DNA of 64,000 bases from Apostichopus japonicus. Lineage: Eukaryota; Echinodermata; Holothuroidea; Aspidochirotida; Stichopodidae. Numbering within the stretch: position 1 is the first letter of the stretch; each line of letters begins with the position of its first letter. The position numbers were made by a program, and so were the translations under genes. Positions 1-9,962 of the stretch are shown here, piece by piece. Below the pieces are notes generated by a model, which was not told the origin of the DNA, ran no database searches, and saw only the letters and a program-made list of their open reading frames with translations. The stretch lies in contig NC_092568.1 in the NCBI RefSeq assembly GCF_037975245.1, positions 15,395,001 through 15,459,000 of the forward strand, read 5' to 3'.

Positions 1-33
1 AGCTGAAAATTAAATACAAGAACATGTATAAAG

Positions 34-532
34 CGCATGCATGTACAATATTATGATACGATACAAACTTCAAAGTGTATACTAATAAACCCCCATTGTG
101 TGATTCACATTTAAATGTAGTTTCATATTTCATTATTTGTGGCACAGATATAGGACAAGGTCATAAACAAACAAAAAATTAACTAGGAGTAATTTGTTAT
201 CTCTTTATTTCAAAGTTTTGCACCGTGGTGTTGCCCACAATGAACTGAAAGCAGCCAAATAGAACTAATTTAACAACAGATTTAATATTAATTATTTGTG
301 TTCCGTTTGGTACATAGGCCACTAGATTGTAACTCTCTCGCGGAACCAGTATGATGTCTATAAATCCGACTTATTGTGCTTTACCAAATGACTCTAACAG
401 AATATAGAACAGATCATATAGTATTTATTAATATGGGCTGTGTTTGGACAGGATCAAACAGAACCAGAATCTAAGAAAATATGGGGAATTACAGAGTTAC
501 AAGTTATAAGATATAGGACTCCTAGCTCAATG
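34..532. repeat. Distal copy of a duplicated 0.5 kb block
   Basis: This stretch matches 1199-1693 in the same orientation. Both share the block TTATGATACGATACA near the start, a long common stretch around 'cattatttgtggcacagatat', and AGGACTCCTAGCTCAATG at the end. Small substitutions and indels show the duplication is not recent. The offset is about 1,160 bp. Both copies lie 3' of the minus-strand gene at 1731-5684. No coding potential is seen. Confidence 0.85.
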
Positions 533-1198
533 GCTGATTTCAAGCTGAATGTTTACAATAAATTCAGTATAAAAGGAAAATGAAACTGAGATAAACTCAT
601 TCCTTAATCTGAGTACCGCATACCGGTATAAGAAGAAACAAGAGATCAGTTATTAAATTTAACTGATGAAACTATTCCATCATGCATTCGATGCAACTTT
701 TAACTACATAGCATGTACGTCTTTCGTTTGATTTTCAAAATTCTGTGTTGATGTGCATCTCATATTTGATAAACTAATCTTAGAAATTTCCGCCTGAGAT
801 AATCTGTAGACAGTTTATGAAGCGGCCATGCACTTCCCGTGTACAAGTTTTATAATTAATGATTGGATAATGAAATGTGGCTTAACATCATGAATATAAG
901 AATTAGCAAAGAAAGATGCTCCTGCAGCTACACATGTGTTGTATCAAGCAGTTCAACAGAATTCTTCTATGAAGGTGTAAATCACATATCAAAACCAATT
1001 AACATAGACCATCAAAATTTAATATCGAGATGTTTCAATATCACCAAATAAACTCAACACGTTTCACTTAACCTGATCGTCAATATGTGTTAACCACCTT
1101 TAACTTTGAATCATTATTTGGTTATTTCATGATCCTGTTCTTCACTCATTCAAGCACTTCTACAGCTGAATATCAAAGTCAATAAAATGTAAGTTAAC
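533..1198. other. Spacer between the duplicated blocks, no gene seen
   Basis: This is AT-rich sequence with one short unsupported open frame (863-1051) that shows no recognisable family. The homology between the flanking blocks stops sharply at both edges, so the spacer is unrelated to the end of the neighbouring gene. Confidence 0.5.
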
Positions 1199-1693
1199 GC
1201 ATGTGAGATATTATGATACGATACACACTTTAATTTGTATACTAGTAATCTACCATTCTGTGATACACATTCAAATGTAGTTTCATATTTCATTATTTGT
1301 GGCACAGATATAGGATATGGTCTTAAACAGAACTTTAACTAGGAGTAAGTTGTAATCGCTTTAATTCATAGTTTTGCACCGTGGTGTTGCCCACGTGAAC
1401 TGAAAGCAGTCAAATAGAACTAACTTAACAACAGATGTAATATTAAATATTTGTTTCTGTTTGATACATAGGCCACTAGATTGTAATTCTTCCGCGGGAA
1501 CCAGTATGATGTCTAAAAATCCGACTTATTGTGCTTAACCAAATGAGTCTAACAGAATATAGAACACAGCAGATAAGTATTTATTGATATGGGCTGTTTT
1601 TAGACAGAAGCAAAAAGCACCACAGAATTATACAAGAGTGGGTGGGGGATCACAGAGTTACAAGTTATAATATACAGGACTCCTAGCTCAATG
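1199..1693. repeat. Proximal copy of the duplicated block, 3' flank of the SNTX/GTPase gene
   Basis: This is the second copy of the block at 34-532. It begins 37 bp past the stop codon of the minus-strand gene and so probably contains its 3' UTR. The same candidate polyadenylation hexamer (TTTATT on the plus strand) is present in both copies. Confidence 0.8.
1580..1585 (-). promoter_or_regulatory. Candidate polyadenylation signal AATAAA
   Basis: AATAAA on the minus strand lies about 150 bp beyond the stop codon at 1731, a normal distance for a short animal 3' UTR. The hexamer is also conserved in the distal copy of the duplicated block. No transcript evidence is available. Confidence 0.45.
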
Positions 1694-1730
1694 ATCGTAA
1701 GACAGTACAAGCATGGAACATATTTATGAG

Positions 1731-4700
1731 TTAACGATGTTGAAAAAACTTCTTTATTTTCTGTAATACATTTCCATTACTTTCATTTTTCTTTCTCATT
1801 TCTGTGTACGTAGTCTTACATTTTTCAAATGGATCGAATCCTGGTTCGGCAAGAAGCTGTAGTGTTTCTGCTTTCTGGCGCACTTCTTCTAGTTGTTCTT
1901 TGCGATCTTTCCACCCCGGTAACATCTTGGATTCCTCCGACATAATCATAATGTCAATGTATTCTACAGTTGACAATGGGTTTGGCTTCAGTGCAATTTC
2001 CTTCAAACGTTCCAGACTCTTCCTTACCTCATCCGTGTAAAAGAGCACCTTGAGCTGTACCAAATCAAAATCCTCCATGACTTTATTTACCAGCTCCTCC
2101 GCAGTTAACTTTTTGCCACTCGCTGCCTTGTACCTGGCTTTCAAATCTTCTGACGTCTTAAGCTTCTTAACTGGCACAATAACACATCTGTATGTCATGT
2201 TTTTGTGAACGTTCCAAAAGCAGTGTTTAGGACACACCGTGCAAAATCCTTTAGTTATGTCCATTGCGGCACAACTCTTCTTCTGCTCATCATCGGGGAT
2301 GAAACATGGATAATGGCAGGTGTAGTTACATGTCAGGCAGTTAGTAATAAAAGTGCCAGTGGGGATGTCCTCCAATTTCACCGTGTCTTCAGTAACAGTG
2401 AATGTAAAATCCTTGTTCATCTCAATGTCAACTTCGTGCCTGTGTAGAACATCTACTTCAATTCGAAGCTGCTCAAGCTTAGTCAGTCCGGTCCTAATGT
2501 GCTGGTGTATGCCGGCGACATGCGTTTCCAGACTTTGGCGTTCATTCAACACATCTTGAGTAAGTGAAATACTCTTCGCTTGTGTGGTTTTGAGAGTCTT
2601 GAAAAACTTCAGAAAGCTTTTTTCGCCCATTTTCCAAAACATTTCATCAAAATCGTTGTCATCGCTGTCTTCGCTGTTACTCCCTGACATGTTACCAGTT
2701 TTCGTAGGCATATGTTGGTGTCTGTTTCCTGATTCTTTTTCAGCATACAAAGCAGAATTATTGAATTTGAAGTAATCCTTTATAGGTATCGCTGCCATCT
2801 TTACACCCTCCAGAACAGGTGGTTTCTGTCCATCTGCAAATGTCACTAACAAGAAAATATTATCCGAAATATCTTTGCCAAAGAGTGACAAGACCTGATC
2901 GAAGATAAATTGCTGGGTTGGTGTCAATCGTGGTAATGACGCTTGAGTTACAAACCCGATAGCGTCGATGTGGTCTAACCCTTCGTCTCCCTGGGTTGTA
3001 AAGAAAGTGCGTACTTGCTTAGTGATCTCTTGATCCCGTTTAATGCCACTTGTGTCTCCAAACCCCGGAGTGTCGACTACTGTTAACGAATAAGGCACTT
3101 TAAAACCCTCTTGATGGTGAAGGGTGTAGGAAGTTATCCATCTCGTTTGGCTCTGAGCTTGGGTACGCTGTTTGGCTTCCTCTTCATCGACGATTAGTTG
3201 GAATCTAAAGTTGTCTTTCCAGTCTACGCCAAGCACATGGTTCACCAATCCGTTGATAAGGGTAGTTTTTCCAGCACCAGTTGCTCCAACTACCATTATG
3301 ACTTTTTCGGTACTGACGTTGCAACTTTTTCCTAGTTCACACTTTCGAATTTTCTCCTCGTGATTGCTGAAAGTTTGATTCAATTTAAGACGATGCCTTG
3401 CTGGATTTCCTTTCTTTATCTGTTTGGAGTCAGCCAGCAATTTTTCTTTCATAACTGTATTCGGTTTGGGCCTCAAAATATCACTGACTTCGCTTTCTTC
3501 TGTGTCTCCCTCTTCAAAACGTGCTTTAACTTTAAAGTTATAGCTTGAAGTTGCTCTTAGATTAGAGAATGTTGCCTCTTCTCCACTTTGAGGATCAATT
3601 TCCTTGGAAAATGTTCCCCCAGCAGATACATCGGTCACCGAGATCATGTAAGATCTAAACTGAGCGTTTGGGGCAATATCTTGGGGTTTTGACCACCGAA
3701 CGACGACATCATTTGGCACTTGATGAAATGCATCTGGTTTGCCCGGTGCTGTTGCGGGGAGAGTTCGTGCGAAGGAACAGGAGCTCCACTTGCTAACTCC
3801 TATTTCGCATGCAGCTCTTACCTGAATTTCGTATGCTTCGCCTGACTTTAAATTTCTAATGGTGTACTCCAAACTGTCATCGCCGACTTGGACCGTACTT
3901 GAGCAACTGCCTTTTACTTCTTTGTACAGCACTTCGTAGTTAGAAATACCGTCACTGCCGAATTCGGGTACAGACCATTTGATCTCGAGTTTGTCATTCA
4001 CCGATCTTACGAGTTTGGCGCATCCTGGTGCGCTTGGCGCTTGGTAGTTTTGGTGAATCACAGTGCCATTCTTCATTACTGTAACATACACATCGGGCTT
4101 TCCACTGCCATCACTGTTTTCAGAAAAGTTAAACTTCAACCGGCCATCCAACTGGTTGGCTTCCACAAAATCTTGAAATTGTTCCGCTTTTTGCAATGTG
4201 TTTTCAAACGATTGTGTACAAACAGGAACTGTTACCGCCTTTCGCAGAAATCCACTCTTCATGTACTGGAGATAACTTTTCATCATCTTTGTCAAGGAAA
4301 TCTTCCCATCCATATTTACGTGGAAGCAAACAATGAAGTCACTATTATATACATTACCCGACGAAGACCGATCTGGGAGACAAGAATCTTCGGAATAAGA
4401 TTTGGGAGTGGTCGCAAACGAGCTTTGAGAATCCACAACAGAGGACAGCGTGGTCTTTGCTAGAGATTGTGGCTTGTTTGCCGGACGTTGGGATGAGCGA
4501 GTGCCTGGAAGGTCGATGTTTGAAGTATTTCTGGCCGTTTTGGAAACATCATGACTCAGTATTTTCAGATGAACAATCTTCTGTTGAACCCAGTTGTCTA
4601 GTTGATGTTGTCTGAACGGAGACTCCTCCTTCTCTCGCAAAACTGTTTCTAAAGCAATATCTCTCAAGCTTCCAGTTCTTATTCGTGTGACTATTCGCCC

Positions 4701-5684
4701 AGTTATTTCTTGAAGATGTTGCTTGTATGATCTAAGCAACTGCAAGAACTCTTCGATATCCCTCTTCACATCAGGGAATTTCTTGATAATGGCCATACTG
4801 CCCATGTTGCTACAGTCGTTTATTAACTTATTCAAATGATTGTTGGTGTTTTCAAGTTGTGATACAATGTTCACACTAACATGGCGCACAGGATATGCTG
4901 CGAAAGAATCCATTTCGAGAAGTGGATACAGTAGATACTCAACTGCTACTGCTGGGTTCCTCTTGCCATCCACAGAGTGCGATAAAGTATTGAAAAGCTT
5001 ACCTGCGTCTCTGTATCTATTTGAGCAGTGTGGAGTAGGGAAATCGCTGTATAGTTTAAATCTTATGCCATTCGTTTGCTCTTCTAACTCTCTTGGCAAC
5101 GATAAGCGTCCCGTCCCATCTGATTTGATCTTCGGAAGTTTTGCAACGGCCTCTTGCAAGCTCATCGAAGACCCTTGGCACTCATCTGAAAGCAGACTAT
5201 CGAAAACGAAGAATGCTTCACCTCCATATTGAATACCGCAAACAACGTGGGTCCCAATTCCGTTTGTAAAGACTTCAGGACACAAAGTCTTTTCTTTTAT
5301 CAAATTTTCAATGTCCAGTTCTTCAAATTTAGTAGTACATTTGAAATGTAAAGTCACTTTCTCGTGAATGTTAGATGGCACTTGGTCATACAGGTATTTT
5401 GATGAGCCGGATAATGAAACTAAATTAGTCAGGATGCTTGCTTTTAAGTCGTTGTCAACGTGAAAGAGCTTGAGCTTCATGTCAAACGTGACATTTGTCA
5501 ATATATCGTGTGTAGTGTTCCTCTTTGTACGTGTTTTAAATGCTTTCGAGATAACGTCACTGCTCCACAATGATTTTCTTGCTATTATTCTTTCTGATCT
5601 GCAGTCGTACAGCTCCCCGAGAGAAAATTGCCTACCCAAAGCGTGTAAGGGAATTTTAGAAGAACGAATTTTCGTTTGATCCAT
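1731..5684 (-). CDS. SNTX/verrucotoxin-like protein fused to FN3 repeats and an AIG1-like GTPase
   Basis: A single uninterrupted 1,317-codon frame. I place the start at ATG 5684-5682 (A at -3, G at +4). The same frame opens two codons earlier with TTG, which is not a plausible animal start. Residues 8-265 match the SNTX N-terminal MACPF-like region (ALGR.F.LG.LYDCR near the start, SGSSKYLYD at 92-100, THVVCGIQYG at 145-154). Residues 271-385 are helical and FAT-like, 386-447 a Ser/Thr-rich linker, 450-545 thioredoxin-like. Two FN3 domains follow (about 549-643 and 644-738). The GTPase has P-loop GATGAGKT (800-807), switch DTPG (871-874) and TFADG (948-952). Next come an acidic Ser-rich insert (about 1001-1019), a cysteine cluster (1116-1167) and a C-terminal helical, probably coiled-coil, tail. 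Fish stonustoxins end in PRY/SPRY instead. No signal peptide or membrane segment is seen, so it is probably cytosolic. Family assignment is from recognition; pore formation and GTP hydrolysis are inferred. Confidence 0.9.
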   Translation of the reverse strand: MDQTKIRSSKIPLHALGRQFSLGELYDCRSERIIARKSLWSSDVISKAFKTRTKRNTTHDILTNVTFDMKLKLFHVDNDLKASILTNLVSLSGSSKYLYDQVPSNIHEKVTLHFKCTTKFEELDIENLIKEKTLCPEVFTNGIGTHVVCGIQYGGEAFFVFDSLLSDECQGSSMSLQEAVAKLPKIKSDGTGRLSLPRELEEQTNGIRFKLYSDFPTPHCSNRYRDAGKLFNTLSHSVDGKRNPAVAVEYLLYPLLEMDSFAAYPVRHVSVNIVSQLENTNNHLNKLINDCSNMGSMAIIKKFPDVKRDIEEFLQLLRSYKQHLQEITGRIVTRIRTGSLRDIALETVLREKEESPFRQHQLDNWVQQKIVHLKILSHDVSKTARNTSNIDLPGTRSSQRPANKPQSLAKTTLSSVVDSQSSFATTPKSYSEDSCLPDRSSSGNVYNSDFIVCFHVNMDGKISLTKMMKSYLQYMKSGFLRKAVTVPVCTQSFENTLQKAEQFQDFVEANQLDGRLKFNFSENSDGSGKPDVYVTVMKNGTVIHQNYQAPSAPGCAKLVRSVNDKLEIKWSVPEFGSDGISNYEVLYKEVKGSCSSTVQVGDDSLEYTIRNLKSGEAYEIQVRAACEIGVSKWSSCSFARTLPATAPGKPDAFHQVPNDVVVRWSKPQDIAPNAQFRSYMISVTDVSAGGTFSKEIDPQSGEEATFSNLRATSSYNFKVKARFEEGDTEESEVSDILRPKPNTVMKEKLLADSKQIKKGNPARHRLKLNQTFSNHEEKIRKCELGKSCNVSTEKVIMVVGATGAGKTTLINGLVNHVLGVDWKDNFRFQLIVDEEEAKQRTQAQSQTRWITSYTLHHQEGFKVPYSLTVVDTPGFGDTSGIKRDQEITKQVRTFFTTQGDEGLDHIDAIGFVTQASLPRLTPTQQFIFDQVLSLFGKDISDNIFLLVTFADGQKPPVLEGVKMAAIPIKDYFKFNNSALYAEKESGNRHQHMPTKTGNMSGSNSEDSDDNDFDEMFWKMGEKSFLKFFKTLKTTQAKSISLTQDVLNERQSLETHVAGIHQHIRTGLTKLEQLRIEVDVLHRHEVDIEMNKDFTFTVTEDTVKLEDIPTGTFITNCLTCNYTCHYPCFIPDDEQKKSCAAMDITKGFCTVCPKHCFWNVHKNMTYRCVIVPVKKLKTSEDLKARYKAASGKKLTAEELVNKVMEDFDLVQLKVLFYTDEVRKSLERLKEIALKPNPLSTVEYIDIMIMSEESKMLPGWKDRKEQLEEVRQKAETLQLLAEPGFDPFEKCKTTYTEMRKKNESNGNVLQKIKKFFQHR

Positions 5685-5790
5685 ATTCAAAGTATATGTT
5701 TCCGAAATATCTTAATTTAATCGTTAACCAAGGATCTGCATAATAAATACTACTACGCAAACTTATCATAGCCTGACCGCTTAATTGTTA

Positions 5791-5818
5791 CTTTATATTA
5801 TACACGCCTGATTTGCAT
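5791..5818 (-). promoter_or_regulatory. Octamer plus TATA-like candidate promoter of the SNTX/GTPase gene
   Basis: On the minus strand the octamer ATGCAAAT (5818-5811) is followed 8 bp later by TATAATATAAAG (5802-5791). These sit 107-135 bp upstream of the start codon. A TATA box here predicts transcription starting near 5765 and a leader of about 80 nt, which fits an intronless gene. The motifs are seen directly; their use is inferred. Confidence 0.4.
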
Positions 5819-6864
5819 CATATCTCTTGATGGTACACTTGTTTGGTTGTCGTGATAACGTCGGGTGATATTCCTACCAAGAAGTGTGTATCAGCATGGA
5901 CTTGCGACGTACTCCTGAAAGATACCATAATATTCAATAAATAATACGGATGTGCATGGATATATGAAGGGAAACACCACTGGTCATTATTGGTTGATGA
6001 CATATATTTAAATTAAACAAGTGTTACCATGACTGCATTGTGAACCTTTACAAGGATGATGCCCTTCAACAGGCTAAAATGTTGTCTGATAATTTCCACT
6101 TAAAATTAGTCGGCACTTTAATACAAGAGGCACTTTAAAACAATTGGTTCAACACAAAACAAATAAGAACGCAATTGATGAATGAAACATGACGAAAATA
6201 GTTAAACACTGTAGCAGGACGTATATTCTTGTTTTCCATCTTGCCCATGAGTAATATTTAGAAATGATGTTTTACATTCTTAATCCTTGGTACGTTTATT
6301 CAAAAAAAAGATTTCTGCACAATTAAGTTGTTCATTGTCATATCGCGGTTTAATTGAATCGCTGTATAACTAGCGAATACTGTATGTAAGATTCCAGTTT
6401 CGGAATAGGAAATTCATAGTGACCACGTTACTACAATAAGTTAGCCATAAAACCATTGCGATGAACAAATTATACTTACTAACGTAATTGGAAACGTCTT
6501 ATACCTATATAGCATTTCTGTAAACAAATTGCCTTAAAAGCGCTTACGTTTTGCATTTCTTGAATGCCGTGAGAATGGTAGGCTACGGCAGAATTACAAC
6601 ATGAACGACTACCTGGAATGAGAAAGAAGCAACGATCAGATAATTTAAATTATTCTTAGCTGAATTCAATGTGTAACTATACTTTTAAATACATCTAATA
6701 TACTTAAGCTACGACGGTACATACGGATATTCCAATAAGAGTAAGAGTGAGATGTAGGAGAGGTAGAAGGAGAAAAAAAGCGACAACTACATGACTTAAC
6801 GTTGAATGAAGTATATTCATTTGCAGAGGATAACTGCATAGGCAAATCATTCTCAACCTGTCAC

Positions 6865-6865
<1 letters not shown>
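5819..6865. other. Intergenic, nothing recognised
   Basis: AT-rich DNA with only short unsupported frames. It may hold distal regulatory sequence for the gene to its left, but no specific element is visible. Confidence 0.5.
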
Positions 6866-6909
<44 letters not shown>

Positions 6910-7022
6910 CGTAATGAGTTGGAAAATCAAGAACAATGAAAAAACTTTCAGTCTCCATCGGGATTCGAACCACGGGCCTTCCGCTCTGTACGCGAGCACC
7001 CTAACCACTAGGCTATGGACGC
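6866..7022 (-). mobile_element. tRNA-derived SINE with (TA)n tail
   Basis: Reading the minus strand from 7022 gives a tRNA-like head. The A box TAGCCTAGTGG lies at 7015-7005 and a perfect B box GGTTCGAATCC at 6971-6961. A non-tRNA body follows (about 6960-6906) and then a (TA)n tail (about 6905-6866). The acceptor-stem halves GCGTCCA and TGGAGAC pair poorly, and the head continues into a body and simple repeat. This is therefore a SINE and not a functional tRNA gene. Confidence 0.75.
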
Positions 7023-7196
7023 TGATTGTATTTCCAGAGGTTCGAAACCGGTAAGGAAGGTCGTAATTCCACTGTAGGCGTTTGTCACCTGTATTGAACA
7101 ATACTAGTTCTGTTTTTGATGACATATTTGCCTTACTCTAGAGATCAAACATGATGCTAACCAACTCGAAATCATTTGTCAGTCCTAAACCGGATC
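7023..7196. other. Spacer between two SINE copies
   Basis: Single-copy-looking sequence separating the intact SINE from a long TA tract. No feature is recognised. Confidence 0.4.
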
Positions 7197-7440
<244 letters not shown>

Positions 7441-7442
<2 letters not shown>

Positions 7443-8017
7443 TCTCGAACTCGACCGAGTCGCCGGGGAACATGACGCATTTCGGTATTAGACCAGGATC
7501 TAAATGCGAACTGCACTAGGCCTGTGTCCTTCGATGCGACACTTCCATCTACAGATAAAATGTTATACACGCCGACCTGAAATCTAATTGTTACCCCAAA
7601 CCTAGTACCGTAACTCGTACAATTTTAATCTAAAATAAAATCCGCATGCGATTGGAGAATTGAGCATATCTCCTGTGAATATCATGTAGTGGAACCAACG
7701 GCGTATCATGGGCGGGGGTGGGGGGGGGGCTGACGCATCACTTCTTGAGATTGTTTCCATGCATGAAAACGCGCGCCCAACAACCCTACGGCTCACCCCT
7801 CTAATCGCTTCCCGATGAGTTACTAAACTTAATTAATGACCTTCGCCCGTTATACCAAGACCTTGACAAAATCCGGCAACACACCACTTCATCAACAACG
7901 AGTGATCGGGTTTTGTATTGGTGACGTCTAGAAGTCGTGCACTGACCTATATTGAGTGTGAACACTCCCGATTTTGCAATTTCCCAAGATCAGGCCCCGA
8001 AAAATCCTAAGGACACT
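7441..8017. other. Intergenic with a G-tract, no gene seen
   Basis: The segment near 7702-7730 reads TATCATGGGCGGGGG followed by a long G run. It resembles the outer ends of the hAT-like elements to the right and may be a solitary terminal fragment. Nothing else is recognised. Confidence 0.4.
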
Positions 8018-8324
8018 GTACTCATGGGCGGATCCAGGGGGGGGCTGACCCGGCCCCGGCCCCCCCTTTTTGGAAATCAGTTGCGTTTTTTTTATGTGGG
8101 AGTACTTCAAATTCCTAATAGGCAACTTGGTGAAAGAAAAGCCTAATATTTATCCAGCTGCTCTTCCCTGAAACGCGATCGTTTTTATTCCAAATTTGAA
8201 ACTAAGGCAATTATCAGGCCTACGCGACATCACGTATTAATTAGATACGGCTCAGTACTATAGTGCTGACTATTACTGTCAGGAAAAATCAATGCACAGT
8301 TAGCAAGTATATCATAATTATCTG

Positions 8325-8411
8325 AATGAAAGGGGGGTGTAGGCGGTTTTACACTATCTAACGCAACGTAGTCGCCAAGAACCTGAAGTATTTTTAATTA
8401 AGGGAGGGCCC
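8325..8411. repeat. Left arm of an 85 bp inverted repeat flanking the Penelope-like element
   Basis: The sequence running into GGGAGGGCCC at 8402-8411 is the reverse complement of 11627-11710, with a short indel next to ATTTTTA. The shared core includes GGTGTAGGCGGTTTTACAC and CGCAACGTAGTCGCC. The arms sit just outside the two ends of the Penelope-like sequence. Confidence 0.85.
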
Positions 8412-8653
8412 GAGGAACATGAACTTATAGCATGCTCCTCGTGGTGAAACATAATTGCACCTATTACGTTAATTGAGTGTACTGTTAATAGTAGGAGAGA
8501 CTAGTGTAGGTTCTTATGACTAACTAGACCGGTTTCTGCTCTCAAACTTTATAGGAGGAGCTTCATCAGTAGTAGCCTTTGAATATGTTATATTCGGCCT
8601 GGGCGTCTCGTTCTCAAAATGCATCTATTTTCTGTGCACGAGTTTTTATGGAC
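8412..8653 (-). mobile_element. 3' non-coding part of the Penelope-like element
   Basis: On the minus strand this follows the stop codon at 8656-8654 and runs to the inverted repeat arm. It contains CTGATGAAGCTCCTCC and GAAACCGGTC. I saw no GIY-YIG endonuclease motif in it. Confidence 0.5.
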
Positions 8654-8824
8654 TCATAGTGCAGCTATAAGAGCATCTAAAAGAGCTTCGTGTGAACCTT
8701 GAGAGTCAGCTGATTCTTCGTTAGTATGAAACCTTGAGCTAACAAGTAAATCTTTGAGATTTTGGGCCCTTTTGTAGGCTAGAATCTTTTTTCTTTTGGA
8801 AACAGTTTGGATAATCGGCGCTTG
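8654..8824 (-). pseudogene. Penelope-like element, C-terminal coding fragment
   Basis: The minus-strand frame contains ILAYKRAQNLKDLLV, the conserved motif that ends the thumb region of Penelope-like reverse transcriptases. It terminates at a stop (8656-8654). It continues the coding sequence found at 9693-9954 on the far side of the MITE at 8825-9692. The lack of a visible GIY-YIG domain after it could mean an endonuclease-lacking lineage or a 3' deletion. Confidence 0.75.
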
Positions 8825-9692
8825 CAGGGGCGTACCGAGCGGGGGGGGGGGGGGGTGGGTCGCTGTCGGCAAATTTTGGGTCTGTCGGCAAAAGGAGAAA
8901 AGGTGAAGAGAGCGGAAGGGGAAGAAAGAAGGAAAGCTGAATAGAGAAAAGGAGAACGGGAGCTTCTTTATCGGTTATTTCGATTTTCCAGTTCTTCATC
9001 TGATGAACTCATTCACCAATCCAATCACCCGACGACTGCAAGTTAAAAACCTCTCGGCAAATAACTGATAATGTCACGGCCGTCAGTATAGCTACTGTAG
9101 CCAGGCTCAGCTAGACGAGTGCCAGAATCGCCGGCAACTCAGTGAAAGAAATGGAATTAAAGGCTTCCGTTTAGGCCGCAGCCCGTGAGTCGTGCTATCG
9201 TGTGACGTGTTGTTATTATCCTCTGTTCAGAATGACGTCATCGCAGATGTCATTCGTTCTCCGTGGAAAACTTAAGGACACGGCTCACGAATTGTACACA
9301 ATTTTTAACGTTTCTCGCTTGTATATCAATGAATGTTGTTATTTCTCATTACCGGAAAGTTTTCTGAACATTTTCATCACGAAGTTTCACTATTTCAGCG
9401 ATCGGTGAAAGAGAAAACACAGTTCGATAATTGGTCCCAATTAATTTTTCTTCTGCCGACTGCCATAAAAATAATATCGAAATGGAAATTCTACGGTGCC
9501 AAATTTGACTTAAAATATGCACCAGATTGCATCTAGGGACGTTTCAAAACTAAAAATTTTCCAAAGGGGAGGGGGACACCCCCTCCCCTTAGACCCCTCC
9601 CCCAATTCAGTCACATCTTCCAGATCCGTGGGCAAATCAATTCCTCCACACCCCCCCCCCCAACAACAACAACAAACTTCGCTACGCCCCTG
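8825..9692. mobile_element. hAT-like MITE inserted in the Penelope coding sequence (C-terminal site)
   Basis: The ends CAGGGGCGTACCGAG (from 8825) and, inverted, CAGGGGCGTAGCGAAG (9692-9677) form terminal inverted repeats followed by G-rich tracts. The flanking 8-mers GGCGCTTG and TCCGCGTG match at 5 of 8 positions, so any target duplication is eroded. Penelope coding sequence resumes on both sides, which fixes the boundaries independently. No transposase is encoded. Confidence 0.75.
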
Positions 9693-9954
9693 TCCGCGTG
9701 TTGCGAGATTAAGTGCCAATGTTTCAAAAGTTCATTTTTCAAATGCGTGGTTTTGATATGGGGTGTATAGGTAAGCTTGAACACCATTGGTGGTTCCTTT
9801 TGTTTAGGTTTGGTAGTGAGGTATTGCCCACGGTTTTCAAATTTTATGCCTTTCGTGGCTGAGGCAATTTCCTCTTTCTTGTATTTACGGAGTAACAGTT
9901 TCTCTGTGAACGCATTCTTTTTCTGTAAGAAATCAGTCTCATTGTTACATAGAC
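9693..9954 (-). pseudogene. Penelope-like reverse transcriptase, middle coding fragment
   Basis: One minus-strand frame reads through motifs typical of the Penelope thumb: NETDFLQKKNAF, EKLLLRKYKKEEI, GIKFENRGQYLTTKPK, and LLKHWHLIS near the left end. It begins right where the MITE at 9963-10866 interrupts the LRYA codons and stops at the next MITE. The frame is open across the whole fragment. Confidence 0.85.
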
Positions 9955-9962
9955 GTGCGTAT

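Noticed and set aside
1731-5684. Annotation as a secreted venom toxin
   Set aside because: There is no signal peptide, and the C-terminal GTPase replaces the PRY/SPRY domain of fish toxins. An intracellular role is more likely.
6955-7022. A functional tRNA gene on the minus strand
   Set aside because: The A and B boxes are good, but the acceptor-stem halves mismatch, the anticodon loop is not convincing, and the sequence continues into a SINE body with a TA tail.
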